Of a stretch of 64,000 nucleotides of DNA, positions 44,631-56,292 are shown one piece after another. The notes beneath the pieces were generated by a model that was not told the origin of the DNA, searched no databases, and saw only the letters and a program-made list of their open reading frames with translations. This DNA comes from Celoporthe dispersa (lineage: Eukaryota > Ascomycota > Sordariomycetes > Diaporthales > Cryphonectriaceae), in NCBI GenBank assembly GCA_016584495.1, contig WAID01000013.1, positions 2,294,001 to 2,358,000 on the forward strand. The letters are read 5' to 3'. The position numbers were made by a program, and so were the translations under genes. The first letter of the stretch is position 1. Each line of letters begins with the position of its first letter.

Positions 44631-47600
44631 AGGTGTGAGGAGGGCAGTTTTTCTCTATAACAATACTCCTCACCAGTGGCTTTCCGAAGGAGATGAACAT
44701 TGATAACCAGGGCGCATAGAATGGCATAATGAGCGCAGCTCCAGCATGAGGGCTGATGTGATGGAGCGCTTTGGGCCGGAGGCATCTCTGGAGTATAACG
44801 ATTACGTCTTGAAAATAGAATGCAAGTGTGTACAAAGTTTGAGTAATAGTAGTCTCAGCGAAGTTGTTATATTATCAGGGTCAAGAAGCCTACATTTTTG
44901 GTTGCCACCAAGTATACCAATGTCCGTTATTTGCACCACATACGTCAAGCGCAAAAAGAAAGTACAAGTTATAAATCTCATGCTGGTTGGACATACTGAC
45001 TATCTTTGTACTTGATTACAAATTTTATGAATGATCGAGAGAGGATTGAGTGGGTGATGGCTAAGCAGCACCACAACTAGAATTCGAACTGCTCTCCCAG
45101 TTTCAGCAGACAGCAAACTACCAACATTATTTGTGTCTAGAAAACCAAGTTTAATTTGATGTTCATTCATATTGACTAGACATATGGCTACCATCTCTAA
45201 GGACTACAACTTGCGATCATTCACGTCTTGTTATCCAATCGCTTGATCTTGAATAGCTGGACGTAATATGAGATGAGAGGATGCTACCTCTGATAGTCAA
45301 GCAGCTCAGAATAGGCGTATCAAGAGAATTCTTCTCAAGCAAAGTGGCTCAATACAGTACTGGTGCCCATGATATTGTTTTCGGTATTTCATACACACAA
45401 GTCACAAACAGAGAAAGACTGCTCAATATGTGCCACTAATATTTGCTAATTATTACTCCCAATGACTGTGTTTGATTTGTCCAAACCATGAGTCAGAGGG
45501 ACTTCATTCAAGGACTAGAAGCTCAAACATTGCCATGTAGATCGTATTTCTCTTCTCACTCTCCTGTGGAGGGGGGGGGGGTAGCTTTCCGCCGTTGGTG
45601 AAGCACATTGAAGTCCACCTGCTCCTATTCACGCAACCCCTCGTTCCCCTTAATATATAGGAAAGCGTATACTATTGTACTTGAAGTTCGATGATCAGCG
45701 TAGCAGAAGCTTGTGTGTGTGTGTGTGTGTGTATGTGTGTTTGTATTGAGGCCAATATGGAACTCATCGTCCTACCCACTCACACTTTTCTGGGAGTTCC
45801 ACATCACCTCGCTCCCGGTGAGCCTTCTAGGAAACGCTCCAGACATCCCCTCTATCCTGGATCTCAATTCATCCACTGCAGTGACAGGAAAGGAGTGGAC
45901 TTGATTACGCGGCAGAATCCCATTCTCTAAATCGCTGCCCCTCTGCCGTTCACGGCTTTCGGTCCTCTTCCTCTAAAGGTGTCGTCGGTCTGCGGAGGGA
46001 CCCCATATTGTGGCGACCGAACCGTTTAATTAATTGACGTCCCACTTGTCTCTCCCTCCGAGGCGGCGCATCTCCCCAAAAGGACCAAAAAATAAGTTTC
46101 TATAATACGTACGTCAGGAAAACCTAAAAGAGGTATTTGTCTCGCGTAGGGGGCAGAACCACTGATTGATCGACGCGGCGCTCTGAGCTGCTTCTGGAAT
46201 GCTGGAGGCATTAATATCACGCATTTCCTGCGATCCGGATCGAGGCTGATCCGGACCGAGGGGCCAGGTTAAGGTGGGATGTTGTCCTGGTCCCCCAGTG
46301 TTTCAGCCTGACGGATACTCCCGTTCAATTCTCCTTTGCTATTGTATTCTCTCTCCGTCTCTCTCTCTTTTTCATTTCGTACTCGCTTAGAGTGGGATAC
46401 AAAAGTCCACAAAATGCGGACAATGATCACCATTTACGGGAACTGAGCACGCGGGCATTATGACACTGGGATCAAAAAGAAAAGGAAAGGTATGGAGGGA
46501 GATCAATGGAGGCACGCGCAGATCACAGAGGCCGTCTGATTCTGTTGCCTATGCTGCAGCTGGACAGCGCGCGCGGCCACGGAAGATTACTCGAAGGATC
46601 TAGTCACGGGATACATCAGCAGTGTGGTAAAATTCATTGGCATCTGTCTCTCCTCTGCACATACCACTATTGCGCTGCAGCCTGCTGAGGAGACCGATCC
46701 CAGGCTTCATGTCCACAGATCACAAAGCTGATCGCCATCATGTGACAATGAATCCGCTTTTACGCGGTAGGTGCCCACCTGCCAACCGATCGGCTTGTCT
46801 CTTCTCTCCGTTGGGCCCTTGCTCTCTGAGTTCCTTCCGGACGTGATACCTTAAGATATCGAACAATCTTCGAGAAAGGAAAAAAAAAAAGAGCCTGGTG
46901 ATCAGCGTACGCGAAGAGCCCCGTTTCTTGTCCTTTGGCGTGGGGCTCTGGGTGTGCTTCTCCCTGAGAATACGATTCGCTGAGATCCACATAAATAAGA
47001 TTTACTCGACAACCAGTGTACCATACTATGTGCCATGTGGATGCCCATGCAAAACCCACCTAGACCCGAAATAGAAGGACATAATCTTTTTGCCCGGACA
47101 TGCTCAGAGACAGCTATCAGCCGTGTGAAGAAGAGGACGCTGGCAAGCAGGATATGTATGCGAAGTTCGGGTTTGTACGAATTGATAAGTGGCACTATTA
47201 ACAAACCAAAAAAAAAACCCAAAAACCACCCAAAAACCAAAAACCATGGCCTGGCCAGATTTATTACTTGATAGCAACTAGGGTACCAGGTAGCTAATGG
47301 TGGCTATAATATTGACCTGGCATGCTATATGTGATTTCTACGGGGACAATGTGCATCTATTAGTATATGCACAATAAAAGTTGGAAGCGCTCGCCTAAGG
47401 CTTCGGCTCATCTGAACATCCCTATCTCCGCGATAAGTTAGGTAATGAATAAGCCCTGAGGCTTTGTAATATTTATGCATGCGCTCAACTGCGCCTTGTT
47501 GCTCAAGAGACGCATGTATGTAGACAATTTTGCTTCATGTAGATGTTTTCAATATTCGACCGCGAAAGCGTCTGATGTCGTTTGTCTCCACTTACCAAGT

Positions 47601-49864
47601 GGTCCAAAGTCCAAAAACCTGCCGTCGCCCACATAACAAAGGCCGAATGACGCCCTGTCCTCTGCAAGACACTTGGACTGTCCGCGACCCCACGAACAAG
47701 AGAACCCGTATGGGGCTATCCGGGAAAGGCATGAATGCCCACAGGCGCGGCAACGTCGATCCTATCAGCAGGCCGAGATCGTTCACAAGAAGGGGAACAT
47801 AGCGGGCATATTGTGGCAGATCCGTGCTGGCTGGAGGTATGGAGGTATTGGGTGTGGAACCCCCTTTACATGTGCCCCCTGGAGCTGTGACTTGCATAGA
47901 GGTGCCGAGCTAGCTTCCTTATATGTTTCGCCTTGCTGCACCTCTTCTCATAGTACATTAGTCCCTATGCGAGATAAGAGAAAGAGTCACAGACTTGTGA
48001 GAAGTAACTCAAAACCGTTCAGATTAATGCTTTAAGCTTGTGGCCATCCGGTCCCGTCTGATGTCCACACAGCCCCTCTCCCTCCTATGACATAATTTCC
48101 TGTCCTGAACATGGCTCTTGGGCTGAGCTCAAGGCAGTATCCTGTTCTTCTTGGAACCAAAGTCTATAAAGGAGCAACTGATCAATACCAAGGTATCATC
48201 ATAACATCACAGAGCCAACAATGATACCCTGAACACAAGATGAACCATATCATATTATAGGTATGAAGTCACAATATGATTTAATAGTTCGTACTTCCCA
48301 CATTGGACGGCAAAAGGATATCGGTAATGCTGCCGGCAAGTAAGGCTAACACTGCCGCATATCAAAAGTGGAAGATGCTGTTGCTCTCCCACTCGCCCAC
48401 CACCCCCTCTCGTATGGGCTCAGCTGCTCTAGCTGGTTAGTCGTACCTAGATCAGCAGGTGGGACGCGCTGTTAAGCTGTTGGGACTAGGCCCAGGTCTC
48501 CTGTTGGGAGAGCGCCTTCTCTTACCAAACACGTGGTTTGATATTACCCATACTATAGTGGTCAAGTTTACCTCACAGGAAAAAACATGGCAAAAACATG
48601 GCCGCCATCCGCGGAGAGACGGGATTTCGTATCTAGGATCGCAAGTACTTGCCATTATCATGCCGGGTCTACTAATCGGCTGTAAGCTTCGAGACCGCAT
48701 CCACTCTACCTGTGTGCACTGATCTACCCGAAAGAACCAGACGGGTTCTCTCCTCTAGACTCGTAAGTGAAGAAACCCCTCGGTCTCGAAAGCAGTATGG
48801 TGATCATCAGCCACACACACAGATGGAGTTCTTCTTATTATATGAATTCATGCGCGCAAGTGACGTATTTCTCTTACACAATTCCAACGCCTCTAGCGCT
48901 GGTCTTCCGCCTCAACATTCCTACACAACCGTTTCAGCTAGATTCATCGTCCGAAAGAGCCCCAACAAGACTAACGAACCTCGTTTTCCAGATGTGGCAT
49001 AGCTCTAGAAGATGGATGGAATACCTACCTATGTGGTAAGGTGGTAGCAGGACGCGAGGGAGGTCACACCACTTACACGCCTAGGCCTGCATGGTGATGG
49101 CCTAGCTATCACCGCCGTGGGCCAGGAGGAGAAGCGTGACCTTGGCATGCACATCTTTCCCACGTGTAGACGAGCTGGACCCGTGTGCTGAGAGGTGAGG
49201 CGGGGAGGGGAGTCTGAACGGAGTGATATGGTAGCGCGGGTGTGTGACCACCATCTTGGTGGGCAGACCTGCAACATGGCAGACAGGCATGCATGCACAC
49301 GAGGAGAGAGGGAGACAGGTACATGCAAGAGAGGCCCGCTGGAGGGCTCTCATTCACCGAGCGCCCGCGGGAAACTATGGATACCTCAATATGGAACACA
49401 TGGCGAGCATGCAGGGACGACAGCTATCTCCCTCCCTCCGAGGATCGAGCTGGCAACGCCCATGCTACTCAGCCACGCCGTGTGTGTGTGCTTCCAGCTT
49501 CGAAGGTTCCCGGCCACTCGAGAGGCTTCCAAGGCTGGCGGGGCCCATTTTCCCTCCTGGAGGCATTGCAACTTTACCACGTAGCACGATTCGAAAGATG
49601 CGGGGAGAAAGACGAGAAGGTCCTGAAGAAGTGATTCTCCGGTGCGACCTGGAGCTGGGTCATGACGTGGACCCAGCAACAATATTTCTGCACATTGCCA
49701 AGTTTCTGAGGCCTTCCTACATGGCAGATTTGCAACAGATCATTTTCAAGTTTGGTCAAGTTTGCCTCATGATTACGAGGAGGCTTGTTTAGCTTGGAGG
49801 ACTTTTATAATTTACATTTAATATCATATATAAAATATGAGACCAGATATGGCCGCGGGCTCTG

Positions 49865-50191
49865 ATGTCCACAGAAGCTCCGATACATGCTCCCCAAAAG
49901 AACACCAGCGAGGTCCTCAGCTCGCTGGAGACGATGGAGCCGTCAAGGGACAACAGCGCCCACGTGGCCGACGACGGACGGGAAAAGAGAGCAAACCCAC
50001 CCTGTCCGCCTGCTCTCGCGGCGCGAACCGCACTGGGAGAAGCCATGAGGCAAGCTGGCAGCTGCCCTGAATGTGCCATGACGTCCGGAACCCACGATCC
50101 CCAGTTAGAACCAGGTGGGCAGGTGGTTGAGGCAGCATCTCACATATCAGGCGCCGGGTTCCTGCTCAGCCTCCAGGCCCGGGGCCACTAA
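49865..50191 (+). CDS. Doubtful small hypothetical protein (108 aa)
   Basis: An ATG-initiated frame starting MSTEAPIHAPQKNTSEVLSS with G/C-ending codons and a mild Cys pair (CPECAM). No signal peptide, membrane segment or known domain. It stands alone in a gene-poor region, so coding status rests only on composition. Confidence 0.25.
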   Translation: MSTEAPIHAPQKNTSEVLSSLETMEPSRDNSAHVADDGREKRANPPCPPALAARTALGEAMRQAGSCPECAMTSGTHDPQLEPGGQVVEAASHISGAGFLLSLQARGH

Positions 50192-51419
50192 CAAGTAAAG
50201 ACCGACCCGGCCGGTGCACAGCCGGTGTTCATTATTGACTTGTCTCTTCTCTTGTAGCACACTTTGGACATAATTGTGGGGTGCAGACGGAAAGATCTGA
50301 GCTGTCCTAGACATACAGAAGGAAGAAAGCCTGATGATGCCCTCTCGTATTCCTCATCCTATGCAGTGCCGATGGAGGAGACCTGACGTCAACTCGTCGG
50401 ACAATACTGGGCATCCCACAGAGGTGCTAATCGCGGCTGATCACCTCACTAATTACTATCAGGAGTAAAAGACGTCAGGGCGGAGGGACAGAAAATGCGG
50501 GCCCTTTTTCTTTTTATGTAAGGTTATCTGCAGCGGAGATCACGGACCAAAATCAATAAGAGTATATACATATAGGTACCTATCTCTGCCAGGAAAAAGG
50601 CCGCCCGACACGCTCAGAGATTAGTTACTACCTTGTACAGGCATCGGACGAGCCACATCCCGATGGTCGGCAGTCTTTTCCGCAACGATAAAAGTCCGCC
50701 GTTTCCCGCCCCAACAAGGAAGAGGCAGTATTTATGGTGGACGGGGCAGGACCTTGTCCGAAAGGAGGCAAGGTGCCCTCTCTATGTGTGTTAGGAACCT
50801 CGAAGGGGTGCTGATCGGCCAGGCCTATGTCGGCGGGATCTGGAGGAGAGAGGGCAAAAAAAGAGGGAAAAACAAAAGGGAAGAGGAGGGGGAAGTGGGA
50901 GGGTGTACGCAATATACATGATCAATCAGTTGTTGGGGCGCAGGGCTCAGCCCGAGTCTGATGCTGATTGTTTCCAGAACGTGCGGCTGGGCGCCCTCAG
51001 GGTCGAGCTGACAGCATTGAAGAGCCAGGTGATCGGCATGGAGGAGGAGCGCTGAGAGGTGTGAACAAGGTCCTAGGGTCACTGCAGGATACATGTCGTC
51101 CAACCACCCCCGCTCCTCTTTTCCTCTTGTTTTTTCCTTCTTCCCCACCTGACGACCTAGAGACGCCGTGTGACGGAGGGGAGAGGGAGAGGGAGAGAGG
51201 GCAGGAGAGGAGGGGCTGGTCGCAAGGGCTCGGGCTGACGGGGTCTGCCACCGGCACTATCACATTTTTGTCTCTTACCTGTTCTGCACTGGCCGACGGG
51301 GTGTTGAGGCTGTCAGCTTCCCTTCAAGGATCTAGCTTCACATGCACGTCGAGCACCTGCAGGTGGAGGCCGGGGTTGGGTGAAGAGGGCTGGGGGTCTG
51401 CCAGAGGGGATCTCTGCAT

Positions 51420-51431
51420 GTACCATAGTAC
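51420..51431. repeat. GTACCATAGTAC (reverse complement of dispersed 12-mer)
   Basis: Exact reverse-complement copy of the motif at 3647-3658, in non-coding DNA. Confidence 0.6.
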
Positions 51432-53056
51432 CTGGCATGTAGAGATCGGCAGCAAGGATCATAGCCCCTCGCATGTCACGATTGTATGAAGATACTTTTT
51501 TGGGGGAGGGAGGGGGTTCATTTCTCTTCCTCTTCTCAATATTCACGAGGTGCTTACTACAGAGCCGAGACTATGTGGGTTCCATGTTGTGGATCGGTGG
51601 ATACAGATGATACTGCTCTATGGAGACACTCTGGAGATACTTTCGGAGAGAACACGGACCGTAGCTCTTATCTCTCCTCATGGGCTCTTCATGGATGGCA
51701 CTGGCCCTCTTGGCAATACTATACTATGATATGACATTCCTGTTTATTTTTTCCCACTCCTTCTTTCTTTTTTTTTTCCTGCTATAACACATACCCGCAC
51801 CTTGATCGGGTCTCGGAGCCCGGGGGCGGCCGGGGGTCACAATCAGCCCAGGCGGTTTTAAGAAAAAAGATGACAAGACAAAGTAGGAGTGACTTTAAGT
51901 ACCGAGCTCTTAGCTCTATCCGGCCCCCTCCCTCCCTCTCACCCTTGATGGGTTGGATGAGCGCTCGCTGCAACTTGCAGTACGAGGCTGGCCCGCAGCG
52001 TAGCATCCCTCCTGAGGCGAGAGCTGGTTCGTGATGGTCCACAACCCGACATGGCCCCAGGTGCTGATAACCTGCTAAGCTTCGCATCTGCCTATCTATC
52101 TACCGAGCATGTATGTACCTGACTACGTACCTTTTTTAATAAAAAAAGAAAACATAGTTCAATATTCATCTCCGCGCAGCGTCGTGACACTGACACATAC
52201 ACAAACGTGGATAAGACAAGACGGACAAGGAAAGAAAAATAAAAGGAGAAAAAAGAGAGAGAGGGGCGGAAACGTTTTGTTGCAATTTCCGTTCCTTTCA
52301 GACGCCCGAGTTATGGAGCAGAGCACACATTACTCTGAATAATAATAATGAAGATATGACGAGGAGAAATAGATGGCAGGTGTGCGAAGTCGGGGCCAGA
52401 CAAGAAACATGATTGATCATAGTATGCGGACTCTCTCTCTCTCTCTCTCTCTTCTCACTCTATGTGGAGGAGTACGTCGTTGTGGGTTTTGATTGGCTGG
52501 ATTTCCTCCTGCCTTGAAGTGCAGTCTGTTCCGAAGCGCAGATAACGGACAGAGGTCCAACAGAGTGGACCCGTTCAGAAGTGATTGGATCTTGCAGGCC
52601 ATCTCAGATGCAGGCAGGGGTTTGCGAACCTGGAGCATAGCAGAATGCAGTAAGTTGCATTTCCACCTTTCCACTCCATCCGAACGCGGGATGTCGAACC
52701 TTTAGCCTTGACGGCTGTCTCTCTCTATGCGCGCCTGTCTGTCTGTCTGTCTCTCTCTCTGTGTCTCCCTCCTTGTCTGGGGAATTTTTTTCAGCTCCTA
52801 ATGACAAACCTCCTTCCCTTGAATAACATATTGAACCCTGAATACATATATGCAGCTGCGGCTCTACATTGACGATAATTATAGAACGCACACAGAAACA
52901 TATGCGTGGTTTCTCGACCCGACATCCAGAAAGAAATAAAAGAGAAAGAAGGGGGAGGGGAGAAAGGCCAGACCAGAGAAACCGGATCATCCCTCGCCCT
53001 CCCTCTTTTCATGTTCGTTTCCCTGTAAGCTATGATGGAAAGACGAGAAGCGCGCG

Positions 53057-53075
53057 ACACACACACGCACGCACG

Positions 53076-53118
<43 letters not shown>

Positions 53119-53125
53119 ACACACG
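53057..53125. repeat. CA dinucleotide repeat
   Basis: About 68 bp of (CA)n with a few CG interruptions. Confidence 0.9.
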
Positions 53126-53589
53126 ACACCATACCACTGCTCTGCTTAACCCAGAACAGGGAAGAGACCAGTGCCCGTGGGGATAGCGAGCCACAACGGC
53201 TGCTACCATGGGAGCAAGATGGGGCTCCCAGCAGCAAAGCTGCCTGCGGCTGGATTGGGTTGGAGTCTTGCTCCCTCCTCATCCGCACCGACATCCACCC
53301 TACCGCGTGCCAGGGCCGCAGCAGCTGTGGGCGGGCGAGACGCCGCCACAGAACACGAGAGCTACACATCCACATGGGCAGATACCGAACACTGCTCCTG
53401 CTCGTGGCAACCTTATCCACCTTCCCTCTGGGCCTACCCTCCTTGTTCCCTACTCATACTAATCTGTGTCTGGCTAGCACGCAGCTCTGTGTCTTGGCCA
53501 CCGCAGGTACAGACTACACACGCCCATATAGCCAGCAGGGTGTGAAGGTGAGGCTTGGATGTAACCTGACGATCGTTTAGGGGAGAGAC

Positions 53590-53595
<6 letters not shown>

Positions 53596-53621
<26 letters not shown>
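53596..53621. repeat. AG dinucleotide repeat
   Basis: About 13 AG units. Other short GA/CT runs lie nearby (52431-52452). Confidence 0.9.
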
Positions 53622-54777
53622 CGGGGCCAGGATCATCACCGTGTTCTGCTTTTGCCTCCTGTCGCTGGTCTGGGAAGGACGTTACGGCTCCACGCCCCTC
53701 CTCCCAGCGAGGAACGTACACTCTCTCGTGCTCTCTCACACTCTCTCTTTCTCTTTCTCCGGCTGGCCTACCATCCAGATATCCACCCACGATGCACAAC
53801 ATCGGCCGGAACAGTTCCTCACGGGGCAGGTTCGAGCGCACAAGGGTCCACGCTCACGCCTCACCTGGCCCTTGTAACCTGGACAGGTTCCTGTGGGTGG
53901 ATGGAGTCAGACCCGACATATAGGTGTGTAGACTTGTTTTTTTTGGTGCAGAGAGAGGTAGAGATATGATACGATGACATGTACATACATACATACACAC
54001 ACACACATACCTGTACCTACATCTCTCACCTGGAGGAGACCCCCTCTCTTTTCCCACTTGTTCTCCTCCTCCCCTCCCTCCCTGCTGGGCGCTATTCAGT
54101 CCATAGTACAACTCCACACTCAGGTCGAGAGTTACATGCATGCCTGTCTCTCTCGCGCTCTCTCTCTCTCCCTCTTTCTCTCTGTCGACTCCGGCCCGAG
54201 GAGGACCAGACCCAGTCCAGCCCACTCCTGGAGTCCTTTTTCCCTTTCCTTTTCCTCTTTGTCTCCAGCGCGAGAGTGACAGCTCATGCATGCCATGGTC
54301 GACCCAACGTGGGTGTGGCCACCAACCGCGTGGGGTAACCTGACTGTCAGCCCCTTGCAACTGCAACCCGTCCACTTCCCTTCTCGAGAGGAAGCTCCGT
54401 GTCATGGGAGGAGATCTTCGGCCGAAGACGCTTCTCTGAGTTCCCTCTCCCTTCCTGCTGCACATCACTTGGCGTGATACAAGTATCCAGCCAGCCGTCG
54501 TCTCTCTCCATCACTTGGGAAAGAAAGATCTTGTTTCTTCTTTTTCATCTTTAGATGTTCACTTCTCTCTCCCTCCCATCAGAAGTAGATCCATCCTCTC
54601 CTGTTTAGAGACAACAACACCACTCCATACTTGTCTCTTCCTCCCTTCCCTGCCCCTCCTTCTTCTGCAAAAAGAAGAAGAGGGAAACAAGCATCCTTCC
54701 TCCTCGTTGTCATGCCCTTGCCCACATCCCCTGGTGCCTCCTCATCTTCATCAGCAACACCACCGCCTGTCATCACA

Positions 54778-56292
54778 ATGGCTCCTCCTTCTTCCCTCAG
54801 CCATACGCCCACGGTCCAGCAGCCCGCGACAAACGTAAGGGTGCACGCCGAGGCGCCCACCCAAGCTCCGTTCCTCGTGCGATGCCTGCGGTGCCGCCAA
54901 GGTGCGCTGCGACAAGACCCAGCCCCGCTGCGGCCGGTGTGTCGCGGGTGGCCTCAACTGCGTGTACGGGCTGTCGAGGAAATTCGGAAAGGCACCGAGA
55001 AAGAAGCCTCCTGTCGACACCAACGTCTCTTCCGAGACCATGCCCCGACCGCTGGCCCAGGGAACAGCACAACAGCAGCAGAACCACGGCCATAACAACC
55101 TCAACAATACCACCACCAACAACAACAACCACATGCACTCCTCCTCCACCTCCTCCTCCTGCTGCCCTGACTTCCGTCACCTCTCTGGGCCCCCAAGACC
55201 GATCAAGTACGAGCCAGCCCCCGTGTCCAACAGCTTCGGGCTCGAGGACAGCCTCATGGCCATGACCAGCGTCTACCCAGGCCACCACGACCTCTTCCTC
55301 CGGTCACCCACCACCATGGACACCTTCGAGGACCCCTTCTCCTTCTCGGACAGCCCCACGGCTGCCCACCACAACATGGGACCCGACCCGAGGGCACCGT
55401 CGACCCGCTCGACCTGACGTTCCCCTCGTCCGACTTCCAGAGCTTTGCCGAGTGGGTTCACCCGGACGAGCTCATGCACATCGCCGCCTCTCGAGCGCAG
55501 ACGCCGAGTCCGCACCGCCCTCGCTCTCCTCCTCGCGCGCCTCCTCGCTCGACGCCTACCAGGGGTTCCCGGATGCCACCATGATGGCGGCGGCTGCTGC
55601 GGCGGCCACCACGGACCCGCACAATTGCCAGCAGGTTGGCCTACTCGACGCTCGAGACCCTCAACACCCGCCAGGAGGGCCTGTCCCTCGCAAAGGGCGA
55701 GCCCGTGGTGCAGACCATGGACAAGGTGCTCAACCGCAACAAGCAGGCCGTCCACAACATGCACCAGCTCCTCAAGTGCTCGTGCTCCAAGTCTCCGCAC
55801 ATGGCCATGCTGTACGCCTCCATCACCTCCAAGATCCTCATGTGGTACCAGCTCGCCGCCGGCTGCACCAAGCCCACCACCCCTGGGACTACTTCGCCTC
55901 CTGGGCCACCACCCGCAGCAGCAGCAGCAGCAGAGCAACACACCGCCCCTGAGCGCCTCCTCCAGCCCCTCCATGGCCTTTGTGCAGCCCGGCTCGCCTC
56001 CTGGCCTCGTCGCCGCCCCGCACCACCACCACCAGGCCGGCCAGTTCGTCGTCACCCCGATGCAGTTCTCCTTGTGGGCGCCTTTTTAGTCGTCGACGAC
56101 GAGTCCGCCCAGCAGGCCCTGCAGAAGCAGCTGCTCCTGTCCGAGATCAAGAAGGCCGGGAACCTCATCGAGCTCCTCACCGTACACGGCCGGGATGAGC
56201 TCGCCACCGGTGAGGTCAACGACATCTACTCCGCCCTGGGCACATGGCTCAAGTGTGAGCTCAGCAGGACCATCGCCTCCCTCAAGTCCTGA
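54778..56292 (+). CDS. Zn2Cys6 transcription factor with AflR-type C-terminal domain (six indels)
   Basis: Nuclear DNA-binding regulator of the AflR family, whose known members switch on secondary-metabolite clusters. The binuclear cluster is SSCDACGAAKVRCDKTQPRC then GRCVAGGLNC (C-x2-C-x6-C-x6-C-x2-C-x6-C), followed by the AflR-like basic linker YGLSRKFGKAPRKK. The middle is Gln/Asn/Ser-rich. The C-terminal AflR domain has VVQTMDKVLNRNKQAVHNMH and LKCSCSKSPHMAMLYASITS, and ends LGTWLKCELSRTIASLKS. The frame slips near 54862-54872, 55383-55394, 55484-55492, 55635-55640, 55873-55950 and 56075-56090. Three are losses and three gains, so the net length stays 504 codons. ATG 54778 is used, and an in-frame ATG at about 54712 would add 22 residues. 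No metabolite synthase is visible nearby. Confidence 0.85.

Larger units (their letters stand above)
44631..54711. other. 10 kb gene-poor region
   Basis: No gene with a known domain. The part 44.8-49.1 kb is AT-richer and poorer in purine tracts than the rest. I looked for transposase or reverse-transcriptase motifs and terminal repeats and saw none. Frames worth noting are 49865-50191 (listed) and the end of 49244-49792, which reads CDLELGHDVDPATIFLHIAK and could be a gene fragment. From 50.8 kb on the DNA returns to GA/CT tracts and CA repeats. Confidence 0.5.

Noticed and set aside
55273..56055. 260-codon frame on the - strand
   Set aside because: Antisense of the AflR-type gene.
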